Positions 23,839-33,372 of a stretch of 64,000 bases of DNA are shown here, in pieces. The first letter of the stretch is position 1, and every line of letters starts with the position of its first letter. Both the position numbers and the translations under genes were made by a program. The notes beneath the pieces are model-generated. The model was not told the DNA's origin. It searched no databases and saw only the letters and a list, made by a program, of their open reading frames with translations. The stretch lies in the NCBI GenBank assembly GCA_041586735.1, contig JBFGZQ010000008.1, forward strand, positions 62,001 through 126,000. Reading direction: 5' to 3'. The DNA is from Motiliproteus sp041586735 (GTDB lineage: Bacteria; Pseudomonadota; Gammaproteobacteria; Pseudomonadales; Balneatricaceae).

Positions 23839-24222
23839 ATGAATTTTGAAACCGTTGTTCTAGGATTTTTCGTCATTCTAGCCTTGGCGCTGAACCTGGT
23901 TTTCGTCGTAGGAGATATCGATAACCCCGCCCAGCATAACGTCTGGATTCTGACCATCGCCATCTTTGCCAGCTTGATTGCCGCCGGCCTTAAACTCGGC
24001 GACCGTTCGCAATTAGGGGCTATATTGTTGGCCGCGCTATTGGTGGCCAACCTGTTGCTGATTGCCGCCCGGTTGGTGTGGATCGCGGAGGGGGATGCGG
24101 GTAGTGCAGGGCTTGCTAGCGAACAGATGGGGCTGATCGTGGCGCTGGCCTATGGCGCGCTAGCTGCCAACCTGGTGACGGTGCTGACCCTGGCCGCCGA
24201 CACGCTGATGTCGCGGCGTTAG
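23839..24222 (+). CDS. DUF6394-like small membrane protein
   Basis: A 127-residue protein with about four membrane helices (VVLGFFVILALALNLVFVV, ILTIAIFASLIAAGL, AILLAALLVANLLLIAARL, LIVALAYGALAANLVTVLTL). I take the ATG at 23839 over the TTG at 23803. It lies 20 bp before a K+ channel gene, and proteins of this kind are often found next to RCK channels. It may be an accessory subunit. Function unknown; the DUF name is from memory. Confidence 0.65.
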   Translation: MNFETVVLGFFVILALALNLVFVVGDIDNPAQHNVWILTIAIFASLIAAGLKLGDRSQLGAILLAALLVANLLLIAARLVWIAEGDAGSAGLASEQMGLIVALAYGALAANLVTVLTLAADTLMSRR

Positions 24223-24242
24223 TCCCACGCGGGGCAGCCACT

Positions 24243-25976
24243 ATGACCACCACGTCGAATCTGAGCCGGGTTACCTCTATCGTATTGCGCTATATGCGCG
24301 GTCCTATATTGTCACTGATCGCCGTGTATGGGGTCGGGGTTACCGGCATGTCGCTGATGCCGGGATTCGATGCCCAAGGCAACCCGGCGTCCATGAACCT
24401 GTTCCATTCATTTTACTTCTTCACCTACACCGCCACGACTACCGGCTTCGGCGAAATCCCGCATCATTTTAGTGATCAGCAGCGGTTGTGGGCGATCCTC
24501 TGTCTCTATATGGGGGTGATCGCCTGGTTGTATGCCTTCGGCTCGATTATTCAATTGATTCAAAACCCGCATTTCATCACTGCCGTGGCGGAGCGCCGCT
24601 TTGCCCGTACGGTCAAAAACCTGCGTGAACCTTTCGTGATCATCTGTGGCTTCGGTGATACCGGTAGTTTGTTGGCCCGTGGCTTGAGTGACAACCTGAT
24701 CCGCGCGGTGATCATCGACAGCGACGCCGAGCGGATCAAAGCCTTGGTGATGCGCGATTACCGGGTCGATATGCCCGGCTTGTGCGGCGATGCCAGTGTC
24801 CCCAAACATCTGATTGATGCGGGCATCCACCAGCCCGGCTGTCGTGCGGTTATCTCCCTGATCCCCGATGAAGAGCTGGTGCTTAAAATCGCGGTGATGA
24901 CCCGTTTTCTTAATCCCAGGGTGCGCATCATCTGCCGGGCGAGCGATCGACAGCAGCAGCAACATCTGCGCTATCTGGAGTCGGTGACGGTCATCGACCC
25001 TTTCGAATTATTTGGCGCTCAGCTGAGCATGGCGATTACCGCGCCAAAACTTCATAACCTGACGCAATGGCTGGTGGGAGACCCCTCGGTGAGCCTCGAC
25101 TGCCCGCGGATAATTCCTCCGGGAAACTGGATTCTATGCGGCTACGGTCGTATGGGGCGCTGGTTGCAACAACACCTTAATCAGCACCATATTTCTACCT
25201 CCATCATCGATCCTGAACAGCCGGAGTCCGGGGATACTGGACAGCTGATCCGCAGAGACGCCGACCATCAGGCGCTGATCAGTGCCGGTATTGAAGGGGC
25301 CGTGGGTCTGGTGGCCGGCACCGATAATGACTCACGCAACCTGCAGATCCTGCTGAATGCCGGGGCACTCAATCCTGATGTGTTTCGGGTCGCGCGGCAA
25401 AATCAGCACGAGAATGAGGTGGTCTTCCGCGCTGCAGAGGTGGGCCTGACCATGCAACCTAGCTTGCTGGCGGCGCGCACTATATTGCTGCAACTGATAT
25501 CGCCGCTGGCGCAGCAATTGCTGGAGCAGCTACGCGACACAGATTCGACACTGACCGATATCCTGGTGTCTCGCTTACGCCACACGCTGGGTGTTCATGC
25601 ACCCCGATTGTGGGTCACCCGCTTAAGCTGCGAGGAGACCCCGGCGGTCGCCGAGCAGATCGCCAGTGGCGCTAAACTCCGACTGCAGGAGCTACTGCGC
25701 GATCCCGCTAACCGAGATAGCAACCTGTGTTGTGCGCCGCTGGCGCTCTGTCGTGAGCAGCGCCCTCAGATGATGCCCAATACCCGCGAGGTTGTGCAGC
25801 TGGGCGATGAGATCCTGTTTTGCGGCGACCAACGCAGTCGTCTGCTGCTGGCCGCTAGCCTGCACAACAGCTACACCCTCCATTACTTGATGACCGGCGT
25901 AGAGCCGCCACGGGGCATGGCGTTACTCTGGGTCTGGAAAAAGTTAGGCTTAGCTGCTCAGCACGGCAAGGGATAA
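24243..25976 (+). CDS. Potassium channel with two RCK/TrkA domains
   Basis: A 577-residue channel protein. Two membrane helices (about 22-40 and 85-107) flank a pore loop with the selectivity filter TTTGFGEIP (66-74); the usual TVGYG is TTGFG here. Two cytoplasmic nucleotide-binding RCK units follow, one starting VIICGFGDTG (132-141) and one ILCGYGRMG (about 298-306), each with a following TrkA_C-like region. Having both RCKs on one chain suggests a gating ring made from four subunits. It probably sets K+ flow in response to nucleotides. Filter and domains are seen; ion preference is inferred. Confidence 0.85.
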   Translation: MTTTSNLSRVTSIVLRYMRGPILSLIAVYGVGVTGMSLMPGFDAQGNPASMNLFHSFYFFTYTATTTGFGEIPHHFSDQQRLWAILCLYMGVIAWLYAFGSIIQLIQNPHFITAVAERRFARTVKNLREPFVIICGFGDTGSLLARGLSDNLIRAVIIDSDAERIKALVMRDYRVDMPGLCGDASVPKHLIDAGIHQPGCRAVISLIPDEELVLKIAVMTRFLNPRVRIICRASDRQQQQHLRYLESVTVIDPFELFGAQLSMAITAPKLHNLTQWLVGDPSVSLDCPRIIPPGNWILCGYGRMGRWLQQHLNQHHISTSIIDPEQPESGDTGQLIRRDADHQALISAGIEGAVGLVAGTDNDSRNLQILLNAGALNPDVFRVARQNQHENEVVFRAAEVGLTMQPSLLAARTILLQLISPLAQQLLEQLRDTDSTLTDILVSRLRHTLGVHAPRLWVTRLSCEETPAVAEQIASGAKLRLQELLRDPANRDSNLCCAPLALCREQRPQMMPNTREVVQLGDEILFCGDQRSRLLLAASLHNSYTLHYLMTGVEPPRGMALLWVWKKLGLAAQHGKG

Positions 25977-26071
25977 CGGCGTACCCTGCAGGGTAGCGTT
26001 CACAGCCATTATCTAGACCCTAGCTGTTTTAGCCTTTGGTATCCCTCGTCGATCACTGCCATACTGGCGCC

Positions 26072-29000
26072 ATGTTAACCGCCTCCGCCAAGCTGCTAGA
26101 TCCTGTGATACAGGTCGCTCGCCATTCGCAACAGGATCCCGACTCGTTGCTGGCCAGCGCAGGCATCGACACTGAGCGTATTGCCCACACCGGCGCCCGC
26201 ATCCCTGCTGAACTCTTTACCCGACTGTTGCTTGAGCTGGCGCAGCGTACCGGCAACCCACGCTTGGCCTTGCGGATTGGCGAAGCCACGCAACCGCGCA
26301 TGCTCGGCTCGGTAGGTTTTCTGATCTCCACCGCGCCCAATCTGCGCCAGGCCTATCAGCTGCTCAACGACTATCTGCCGCTGTTGATCGAGGGGGTCCA
26401 CCTGAGTCTCGAGCAAGAGGCGCAGCAGGTCACCCTGGTGCTCGATCTGGCCGACGACAATGACCGCACCCTGGTGGAATGGTTGCTGGCCTGTCTGCAC
26501 AATTGGACCCGCTGGCTGACCGGTAAACAGGTTCCGCTGGTCAGCGTCGACCTGGCCTTTCCCGAACCCTCCTCACCACAGAGCTACGAGCAGTTCTTCG
26601 CCGCGGAGGTGTGCTTTAATGCCGATCGTAACCGGCTGCGCTTTGCCGCCCAGCATCTAGAACTCAGCTGCCTGGATGCCAATGACGAGATGCAGCGGCT
26701 GCATCAGAGCTTTGCCGACCAGCTGCTGAGCGCCTCTGGCCGCGACGGCACCCTGGTGGCACAGATCAAAAGTTTAATCCGTAATCGACTCAGCAGCGGC
26801 CAGCCGATCGGTCGCCAACAGCTGGCCACCCAGCTCAACCTCAGCCTGCGCACCCTGCAGCGCAAACTGGATCAGCAGGGCACCCACTTTCAGGCGCTGT
26901 TTGACCAAACGCGTAAAGACCTGGCGCTGCAGTTGATCCAGCGCGGCGACCGCAGCTTCGGCGAGATCGCCTTTCAACTCGGGTTCTCAGGGCTATCCGC
27001 CTTCCAAAAAGCGTTCAAACGCTGGACCGGATTGGCGCCCGGCAGTTATCGCAGCGCCCAACGTCCGATCACTATCGTTCCAGCACCGAGTCAACCGCGC
27101 GCCCTCAGTGATTTGATCGGCACCACGGGGATCACCGAAGAGCGGTTTTATCCACTGGCGCAGCAACTGCTGCAGCTGATTAGTGACTGGCGCCAGCACG
27201 ATCGCAAGCGTCCCCTACTCAGCCCACACCGCATCGGTATTGATAACAACGGGCTCGACAGTAACAGCGAACAGGACTACCGGTTGACCCTGGTAGACCC
27301 TGAGCCTCTTAATGGTGCGGGCCTGCTGGAGAGACTGCGTTACGAGGCACCGGAGGTCAGCCTGGCACTCCCTTACGCCGTCGACGAGCGCGCCGAATTG
27401 TACCAGCTCGGCTGTCTGTTCTACTGCCTGCTGCACGGCCAGCCACCCTATATCCACACCGACCCCGGCGAGCTGTTGCAGGCCCATCTGCAGCAAACTC
27501 CGGCATTCGATCCGCAGCTTTCGACGGTACTGACGCAGATTCTCAACAAACTACTGGCCATTGCCGCCGAGGAGCGCTACCAGTCGCTGGTCGGGCTGCA
27601 GCTAGATCTGAAGCAGAGCCAACTGGCCGACCAGCAGCACCAACCACAGGCCCTATTCGAGCCGGGTAGCCGCGACGCACCCACCCAGATCATCAGTGCT
27701 GAACACCACACAGGGCGTGAACAGCAACAGCAGGCACTCCAACAAGCGCTGCAGGACATCCACAGCTCTGGCCGGCTGGTATTAATAGAAGGGGGCTCGG
27801 GTAGTGGCAAGAGTAGCCTGGTCGAATGCCTTAGGCGTCCGCTGTTCCGCGCCCAAGGGGCACTCCTCAGCGCCCGCTTTGGTCCTCAGGCCGGCGATGA
27901 TCTGGAGATCATTATTGAACTGGCCAGACAGCGGTTACGCCACAAGCTGGCGCTATCCAGCGCGCGCCGTGACCTCTGGAGCCAACGATTGCAACGGCAA
28001 CTGGGTATCCACGCAGCCCTATTACAACCGCTGCTGCCGGAGCTCAACGCCCTGCTGCCGCCCCCCGAGCCGCTGACGCTCAGTCACCGTGAGCGCCGCC
28101 CATTGCTGCTAGAGGCGCTAGCAAAACTGTTTCGTGCCAACCGTGACCCACTGGTGTTGTTTCTAGATGATCTACACCACGCCAGCAGTGACGCCTTAGC
28201 GCTGCTCCAACGTCTGCTCGAGCCATTGGAGCAACAGCCATTACTGCTGATCATCAGCCACGATCCGGCGCACACACCCACGGCAAGCCCCTGGGCATTA
28301 GCGCTACCAGGCATCCGCTACCATAGACTCTGTAGCCAGCTGACCCTGAACGCACTGCCACGCAACGCCATACAGCAACTAGTACAGAAGCTGTTCCAAC
28401 AGCTGACCCCAGAACTTACCGCCCTCTCGGACTGGCTGTTCCAGCGCAGTGCCGGCCATCCGGCGACACTGGCCCAGGAACTTGAACAACTACGCCAGCA
28501 GCACGGGATCTGCTACCAAGCCGCGCCCCCACGCTGGCTGTGGCAACCGCAACAACTGCCACCGGCGCTGGATCAGGATCTGCAACAGCTGCTCTACGCT
28601 GCCCTGACAGAGCTGCCCCCCGCGACCTACGAGCTGATGCAGTGGGCCGCAATTCTGGGAGACCCCTTTGAGCTTGAGCTGCTGGCAGAGATCCGCCAGG
28701 ATCCGTTAGCGCGAATGACGATCCATCTATGGCCTGCCCAGCAAGCAGGGTTAGTGCAGCAAGTCGGCAACGAGACCCTGGCCTTTAGTCATCCCGCGTT
28801 GCGCTCGGAACTATTACGGCAACTGGACGACAGCGATCGCGCGCCCATCCACTGGTTACTGGGCGATACCCTCTACCAGCGCTGGCAGTCACGGCCGCAA
28901 TCATCACCGCCGCCTGAATCAGCACCACAGCCCGCATCAGCGGCGCCACTGCTACAACGCTGCATCAGCCAGTTCAATCAGGGTTACCAACGGGCGCCTC

Positions 29001-30580
29001 AACCCCAACGTCGCCAGCGGCTGATCACCCTCAACCTAGAGGCGGCCAGACAGGCGCAGCAGCAAGGCAATCTGCGATTAGCACGCAGCGGCTATCAACA
29101 GGCTTTTGCACTGCTGCAGCCCGCGGGACTGAAGACCCCTCTCGGTAGCACGGTCATTATTGAGGGGGCGGAACTGGCCCGCCGCTGCGGCGATCTCGCC
29201 TGCGCCGAGCAGTGGCTGGCGAAACTACAAGGCGACAGCGAGGCAGCAGCCAAGCATTCAACCTCAGCACCACTGGCGGTTGCCATCAGCCGTTTACAGC
29301 TACAGCTACAGCCACAACAACACCAAGACCAAGACCAAGACCAACAACCACAGACCGCGATACAACCGCTGCGCGTCGCCCTAGCGGCACGGGGCATCGA
29401 CATTCCACAGCATTCGAGCCAGCTCGCCGACAGCCTGCAGCGGCTGCTCAGCGGAGCGCATTCGATAGCCGCTGCTGACGAGCACCGGGAGGCGCTACTC
29501 AAGCAACTGCTGCGCGTCGCCGAAGCGCAACTCGATCCGTTACTATACCAAAGTACGGCCACCCTCCTGGCACGCTATGGTAACGACCCCATACTTCACA
29601 AGCGGCTGTTAGCGGCGTTGCGGCTGGAGCTGTTGGCGCAGCCTGACAGCGCCCAGACACTCCCCGAGATCGATCTGCACCAGGCGTCTGACTCAGCCCC
29701 CTTATCGATGCAACAACAAACCGATCACCTCGAAGCGCTACTGATCCAAGCCACCCGCATCACACCTTGGCTGAGCCCCCTGCCCTTGAGTCACGTGCAG
29801 CTGGATCACCTGCGTACCCAAGCACGCCAGCTCGGTCAGCTGGAGATGGTCGGTCGTTGCACCCTGGCACTATTTAATGGCCGCTGGTTTAGCAACGAAA
29901 CGCTGCCGCAGTTACGCATCGAGCTGGAAGCCGAACAGGCATCTCTGGACCTATCACTGAGTAGCGAACGCCACGCGCTGGCGTGCTCAGCAACGCTGTT
30001 GGTCCAGCAGCTGACCCAGCCATCGACTAACAGCCTGGTAGCCGGCATATCTGACCAGCTGTCACCCTGGGCGCTACTGGCGCAGTGCGCACTCAACTAC
30101 CTGCTGGATCGGCGCGCGCACTGGCCCGGCCTGCTCGCCCAGGTCGAGCAGGCCCAAACCCGGCTCAGTGGTCTCTATGCGCAAACCCAACTGCTGCTAT
30201 TTTCCAGCCTAATGGAGGCGGAACTGGCCGCCCAAAGCGGCCAGCCTGACCCCCGTACCCTGTATAAACTGCAGCGCAATCAAGCCCTGATGCAGCACTG
30301 GGCCAGATTAAATCCGGCGGGGTTCAGCGCCCAGGCGGCGCTGCTGGATGCCGAGCTCAAACAGCTCAGCGGACAACCCTGCGAGGCGATTTTCGAGCAC
30401 GCCCTGCACGCCTGCGAAGCGGCCGACTGCCTAGTCTTGAGCGCCCTCACCTTCGCACGCTTCGCCCGCTACTACCGCCATCGCGGCCTGCTTACCCAGG
30501 CGCGACTACTCCAGGATGAAGCACAGCGTCACTACCAGCGCTGGGGGGCTCGGGCATTACTTACAGAGCACCACCCTTGA
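26072..30580 (+). CDS. AraC-type regulator fused to degenerate kinase C-lobe, AAA ATPase and helical repeat tail
   Basis: One uninterrupted 1502-residue frame. Residues about 1-230 resemble the arabinose-binding-like N-terminus of OruR/ArgR-type AraC proteins (LLASAGID, then ELFTRLLLELAQRTGN). About 245-330 is an AraC DNA-binding domain (LNLSLRTLQRKLDQQG, FQLGFSGLSAFQKAFKRWTG). About 345-510 matches the C-lobe of Ser/Thr kinases that precede AAA modules (YEAPE, DERAELYQLGCLFYCLLHGQPPY, AEERYQSLVGLQLDL), but the HRD and DFG motifs are lost (VDP), so it is a pseudokinase. The ATPase has Walker A GGSGSGKSS (574-582) and Walker B LVLFLDDLHH (about 694). The rest is helical, Gln-rich, with a CAAGAC hexanucleotide run at 29323-29342. 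ATG 26072 preferred over TTG 26036. Followed by a response regulator and a binding protein. Confidence 0.8.
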   Translation: MLTASAKLLDPVIQVARHSQQDPDSLLASAGIDTERIAHTGARIPAELFTRLLLELAQRTGNPRLALRIGEATQPRMLGSVGFLISTAPNLRQAYQLLNDYLPLLIEGVHLSLEQEAQQVTLVLDLADDNDRTLVEWLLACLHNWTRWLTGKQVPLVSVDLAFPEPSSPQSYEQFFAAEVCFNADRNRLRFAAQHLELSCLDANDEMQRLHQSFADQLLSASGRDGTLVAQIKSLIRNRLSSGQPIGRQQLATQLNLSLRTLQRKLDQQGTHFQALFDQTRKDLALQLIQRGDRSFGEIAFQLGFSGLSAFQKAFKRWTGLAPGSYRSAQRPITIVPAPSQPRALSDLIGTTGITEERFYPLAQQLLQLISDWRQHDRKRPLLSPHRIGIDNNGLDSNSEQDYRLTLVDPEPLNGAGLLERLRYEAPEVSLALPYAVDERAELYQLGCLFYCLLHGQPPYIHTDPGELLQAHLQQTPAFDPQLSTVLTQILNKLLAIAAEERYQSLVGLQLDLKQSQLADQQHQPQALFEPGSRDAPTQIISAEHHTGREQQQQALQQALQDIHSSGRLVLIEGGSGSGKSSLVECLRRPLFRAQGALLSARFGPQAGDDLEIIIELARQRLRHKLALSSARRDLWSQRLQRQLGIHAALLQPLLPELNALLPPPEPLTLSHRERRPLLLEALAKLFRANRDPLVLFLDDLHHASSDALALLQRLLEPLEQQPLLLIISHDPAHTPTASPWALALPGIRYHRLCSQLTLNALPRNAIQQLVQKLFQQLTPELTALSDWLFQRSAGHPATLAQELEQLRQQHGICYQAAPPRWLWQPQQLPPALDQDLQQLLYAALTELPPATYELMQWAAILGDPFELELLAEIRQDPLARMTIHLWPAQQAGLVQQVGNETLAFSHPALRSELLRQLDDSDRAPIHWLLGDTLYQRWQSRPQSSPPPESAPQPASAAPLLQRCISQFNQGYQRAPQPQRRQRLITLNLEAARQAQQQGNLRLARSGYQQAFALLQPAGLKTPLGSTVIIEGAELARRCGDLACAEQWLAKLQGDSEAAAKHSTSAPLAVAISRLQLQLQPQQHQDQDQDQQPQTAIQPLRVALAARGIDIPQHSSQLADSLQRLLSGAHSIAAADEHREALLKQLLRVAEAQLDPLLYQSTATLLARYGNDPILHKRLLAALRLELLAQPDSAQTLPEIDLHQASDSAPLSMQQQTDHLEALLIQATRITPWLSPLPLSHVQLDHLRTQARQLGQLEMVGRCTLALFNGRWFSNETLPQLRIELEAEQASLDLSLSSERHALACSATLLVQQLTQPSTNSLVAGISDQLSPWALLAQCALNYLLDRRAHWPGLLAQVEQAQTRLSGLYAQTQLLLFSSLMEAELAAQSGQPDPRTLYKLQRNQALMQHWARLNPAGFSAQAALLDAELKQLSGQPCEAIFEHALHACEAADCLVLSALTFARFARYYRHRGLLTQARLLQDEAQRHYQRWGARALLTEHHP

Positions 30581-30716
30581 CTCACAACGCGCACGGCAAA
30601 CCGCCTTAGCGACCGCGCCAGGGTATTAACGATGACCATACTAGTAGTAGGTAATGGCTGTTTAGCGCGCTAGAATAGCCGGTAAAAATATAACGACAGA
30701 CAGGGTAACTCGATCC

Positions 30717-31808
30717 ATGAACACCTCCGCCCCTTGGCGCATTCTGGTGGTAGATGACGAAGAGGGGGTGCATAGCATTACCCGGATGATTTTCCGTGGT
30801 TATCACTTCGAGGAGCGCCCGGTCGAGCTGGTCAGCGCCATGAGTGGCGCCGAGGCGCGCACCCTGCTCAGCGAGCAGCCCGATATCTGTTTGGCACTGC
30901 TGGATGTAGTGATGGAGTCAGATGACGAAGGGCTGCGACTGGTAAACTATATACGTAACGAGCTAGGCAACCTCGATATGCGGATTATTCTGCGCACCGG
31001 CCATCCTGGGCTGGCGCCGGAAACCGATATCATCCTTAAATACGATCTCAATGACTACCTCTGCAAATCTGAACTATCCGCCTCCCGATTACTGACCTCG
31101 GTGATTGTGGCGCTACGCTGCTACCGTGATATCTGCCTGGCCCGTCACTCCCCACACCCCTCAACGCCTGCTATCGCCAACCCCACTGAGGACCTGACCC
31201 GGCCGCTACTGAGACCCTTGCTGAGCCAGCATCGCCAACAGCTGGATCGTTTGCGCCAACTCGAGCACTCCCCGATGGCGCGTGATCTGCTGCAGGAGCT
31301 ACACTGCAACCAGCTGCGCATCCAAAGCCTCTATAACCAGCTAGAACCGGCGTCGGTAGAGATCCCCAGGCTGCAACCGCTGGCGCCGCGAAAACTGATC
31401 GAGACCCTGATCGGTGATCTATTACCTTGGGCGCGGCAACAGCGACGCCTGCTCGACTATCGCTACGATCCGGCGCTGCCCGAACACCTGAGGCTACCCG
31501 ACACCGCTTGCCAGCAGTTGTGGCTGACGTTGCTCGATCACTGCCTGTCTGCCGACAACGGTCCGGACCTGTGCCTGCATCTTGATTATCACCCCCAACG
31601 GCACCAGCTGCAGCTACGTATCGAAGGCGAGCAAGCCGCGCAACAGCCCAGCGCTCAGCCAGACCGGCAGTCGTTATGGGATGGCGTTGGCCGCCGCTAC
31701 TGCGATAATCTGGCGCAGCGCCTAGGCGGTGGCATCAAGGTACTGGCGGACAGTGCCGACAAGGTGCTGCTGATCTGCACGATCGTGGCCGAGCCTTGCG
31801 AAGAGTAG
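30717..31808 (+). CDS. Response regulator with degenerate histidine-kinase-like C-terminal region
   Basis: A 363-residue protein. Residues 1-130 form a receiver domain with Asp13-Asp14, phospho-acceptor Asp63 (LLDVVMES), Thr94 and Lys117 all in place. The wording (EEGVHSITRMIFRGY, IILRTGHPG, DLNDYLCKSEL) is that of receivers normally joined to DUF3369/HD-GYP outputs. Instead, residues about 180-360 look like a worn DHp plus ATPase module: LRLPDTACQQLWLTLLDHCL where an N-box would be, and LAQRLGGGIKVL near the end. No phosphorylatable His or intact N/G boxes are seen. It starts 136 bp after the AraC-ATPase gene and ends 4 bp before the binding-protein gene, so all three look co-transcribed. 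Confidence 0.8.
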   Translation: MNTSAPWRILVVDDEEGVHSITRMIFRGYHFEERPVELVSAMSGAEARTLLSEQPDICLALLDVVMESDDEGLRLVNYIRNELGNLDMRIILRTGHPGLAPETDIILKYDLNDYLCKSELSASRLLTSVIVALRCYRDICLARHSPHPSTPAIANPTEDLTRPLLRPLLSQHRQQLDRLRQLEHSPMARDLLQELHCNQLRIQSLYNQLEPASVEIPRLQPLAPRKLIETLIGDLLPWARQQRRLLDYRYDPALPEHLRLPDTACQQLWLTLLDHCLSADNGPDLCLHLDYHPQRHQLQLRIEGEQAAQQPSAQPDRQSLWDGVGRRYCDNLAQRLGGGIKVLADSADKVLLICTIVAEPCEE

Positions 31809-31812
31809 CGCG

Positions 31813-32790
31813 ATGCTAACCCTAAAAAAAATCACCACCCTGGCGTTGATATTGCTGCTGATACCGGGGGCATTAGTCGCCGCCAGCGCCAGCCTGCCAG
31901 CCGCCTCGCCGCTAAAGATACTGATGGTGCTCTGGCGCGGAGAGACTGCCGCCGAACAAGGCTTTATCGATGAACTGCAACAGCAGCAGATCGCCGTCGA
32001 GATCACCCGCATCGATGCCCACCAGGACCGCAACCGTCTCGCCGAACAGCTGTGGCAGCTGGCACCCCGCATCGACCAGTTTGATCTGGTCTACAGTTTT
32101 GGCACCACCGCCTCGGTGATGGCCAAGACCATCATCCGAGGACGCAGACCCCAGCTGTACAGCATGGTGTCTAGCCCTATCGAGGCTGGACTGGTGCCCA
32201 ACCATCCGAACAGCCCACCCCTGACAGGTTCCACCGATGCGATCCCCGCTCGACTGCGCCTGGACATCGCCCGCCAGTTGTTCGACATCGAGGGCATCGG
32301 CTTCCTGTTTAATGCCAGAGAGCAGAATGCACGCGTACAGCTCGAAGAGCTGGAGCAACTCTGCGAGGAGCTGGGGATCAGGCTGCAAATCCTTCGGGTC
32401 GCCCCCAATTCAGAGAGCCTAGCGAACCAACTACGACGCTTACAAAACGGCCATATCGAGATCGATACCCTCTACCTGCCCAGCGATTCCTACATTATCA
32501 GCCAGTCAACAACCATCATGAAGGCACTCAAAACAACGCCCTATCGAGTCATCGGTGCCACCGAGTCTTTCGTTCGTGATGGCGCCTTGTTAGCAGTCGC
32601 ACCAGACTACAATGCCTTAGGACGCCACCTGGCGCAGCACTTACTGGAATTGCAAGCAAGCAGTTTCCGCAGCCACTTAGCACCCATTACCGTTGAGCGA
32701 CCGCGAATTATCTATAACGAGGCCACCCGCTTGCGTCTCAATATACGACTACCCGCGACCCTGGTAGATAAGATGGAAGCGATTCACTAA
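31813..32790 (+). CDS. ABC-type periplasmic binding protein (ABC_sub_bind family)
   Basis: A 325-residue exported protein: signal peptide up to about residue 25, then KILMVLWRGETAAEQGFIDEL, VYSFGTTASVMAKTII, YSMVSSPIEAGLV, DTLYLPSDSYI and ALLAVAPDYNALGRHLAQ. These are marks of the type-1 binding fold of TrpX-like or sensor-kinase-associated proteins. No ABC permease or ATPase gene is nearby, and it follows a response regulator after 4 bp. So it probably acts as the sensory, not transport, part of the three-gene unit. Ligand unknown. Confidence 0.82.
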   Translation: MLTLKKITTLALILLLIPGALVAASASLPAASPLKILMVLWRGETAAEQGFIDELQQQQIAVEITRIDAHQDRNRLAEQLWQLAPRIDQFDLVYSFGTTASVMAKTIIRGRRPQLYSMVSSPIEAGLVPNHPNSPPLTGSTDAIPARLRLDIARQLFDIEGIGFLFNAREQNARVQLEELEQLCEELGIRLQILRVAPNSESLANQLRRLQNGHIEIDTLYLPSDSYIISQSTTIMKALKTTPYRVIGATESFVRDGALLAVAPDYNALGRHLAQHLLELQASSFRSHLAPITVERPRIIYNEATRLRLNIRLPATLVDKMEAIH

Positions 32791-32868
32791 CCGCTGCGGC
32801 TGTTATCTAAACACGACTCCAGTGTTACCAAAAAGGTATGGGCATCCACACAGCTTTTGGGAGAGAGC

Positions 32869-33072
32869 ATGAAACTGATTACCCGCTCAGCATTCGACGC
32901 ACTGCGGCTCAACGACCGCAACGAATACGATACCGATACCAGCGGCGATACTCAGATCGTCAGAATCTATCGCGATGGCAACTTGATCGCTAAGAAGAAA
33001 ACCCAGAAGAAAACAGTGCGCTATTTCGCCATAGCCGGTTATGAGCACTACCTCAAAAACAGCGGCTCATAA
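32869..33072 (+). CDS. Small hypothetical protein
   Basis: A 67-residue basic protein (MKLITRSAFDALRLNDRNEYD ... KKKTQKKTVRYFAIAGYEHYL). GGGAGAGAGC immediately before the ATG at 32869 is a good ribosome site, better than the TTG at 32857. No domain recognised. It lies 78 bp after the binding-protein gene and may be transcribed with it. Confidence 0.55.
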   Translation: MKLITRSAFDALRLNDRNEYDTDTSGDTQIVRIYRDGNLIAKKKTQKKTVRYFAIAGYEHYLKNSGS

Positions 33073-33372
33073 AGCCCTGTCACTGAGGTCCACAAAGCGG
33101 CCACTGCAAGCCAACCCCACTGTTGACTCGTCCCTGAGTCGAGTTATTAACTCACGGGTTAATAATTTGGGCTATTTGCATTCTAGGGTACGCCCTAAGC
33201 CGGCCGTTAGAACGTACTGATATATACCTGTCAGCGTACACCATGGATTACCTCGCACACCTGTTTTTACTTTCTTGACGAGGTGATGGTACCGGCGAGG
33301 TGGATCAATATGTAGTGCACCCCATAACGAGGAGATACCACTCCAAGGCTCGCAAGTTCTGCTTAGGAACCG
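33073..33372. other. Intergenic region with palindromes
   Basis: No gene seen. It holds the inverted repeat TTATTAAC-tcacgg-GTTAATAA (33144-33165), a shorter GACTC/GAGTC stem just before it, and one arm of a long-distance 20-bp inverted repeat (33170-33189). Confidence 0.5.
33170..33189 (+). repeat. Left arm of 20-bp inverted repeat flanking the yqjG module
   Basis: GGCTATTTGCATTCTAGGGT here is present exactly as its reverse complement at 37352-37371. The pair brackets the LysR, DoxX, YqjG and LigB genes. It may be the ends of a mobile unit or two copies of a short repeat. Confidence 0.65.
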
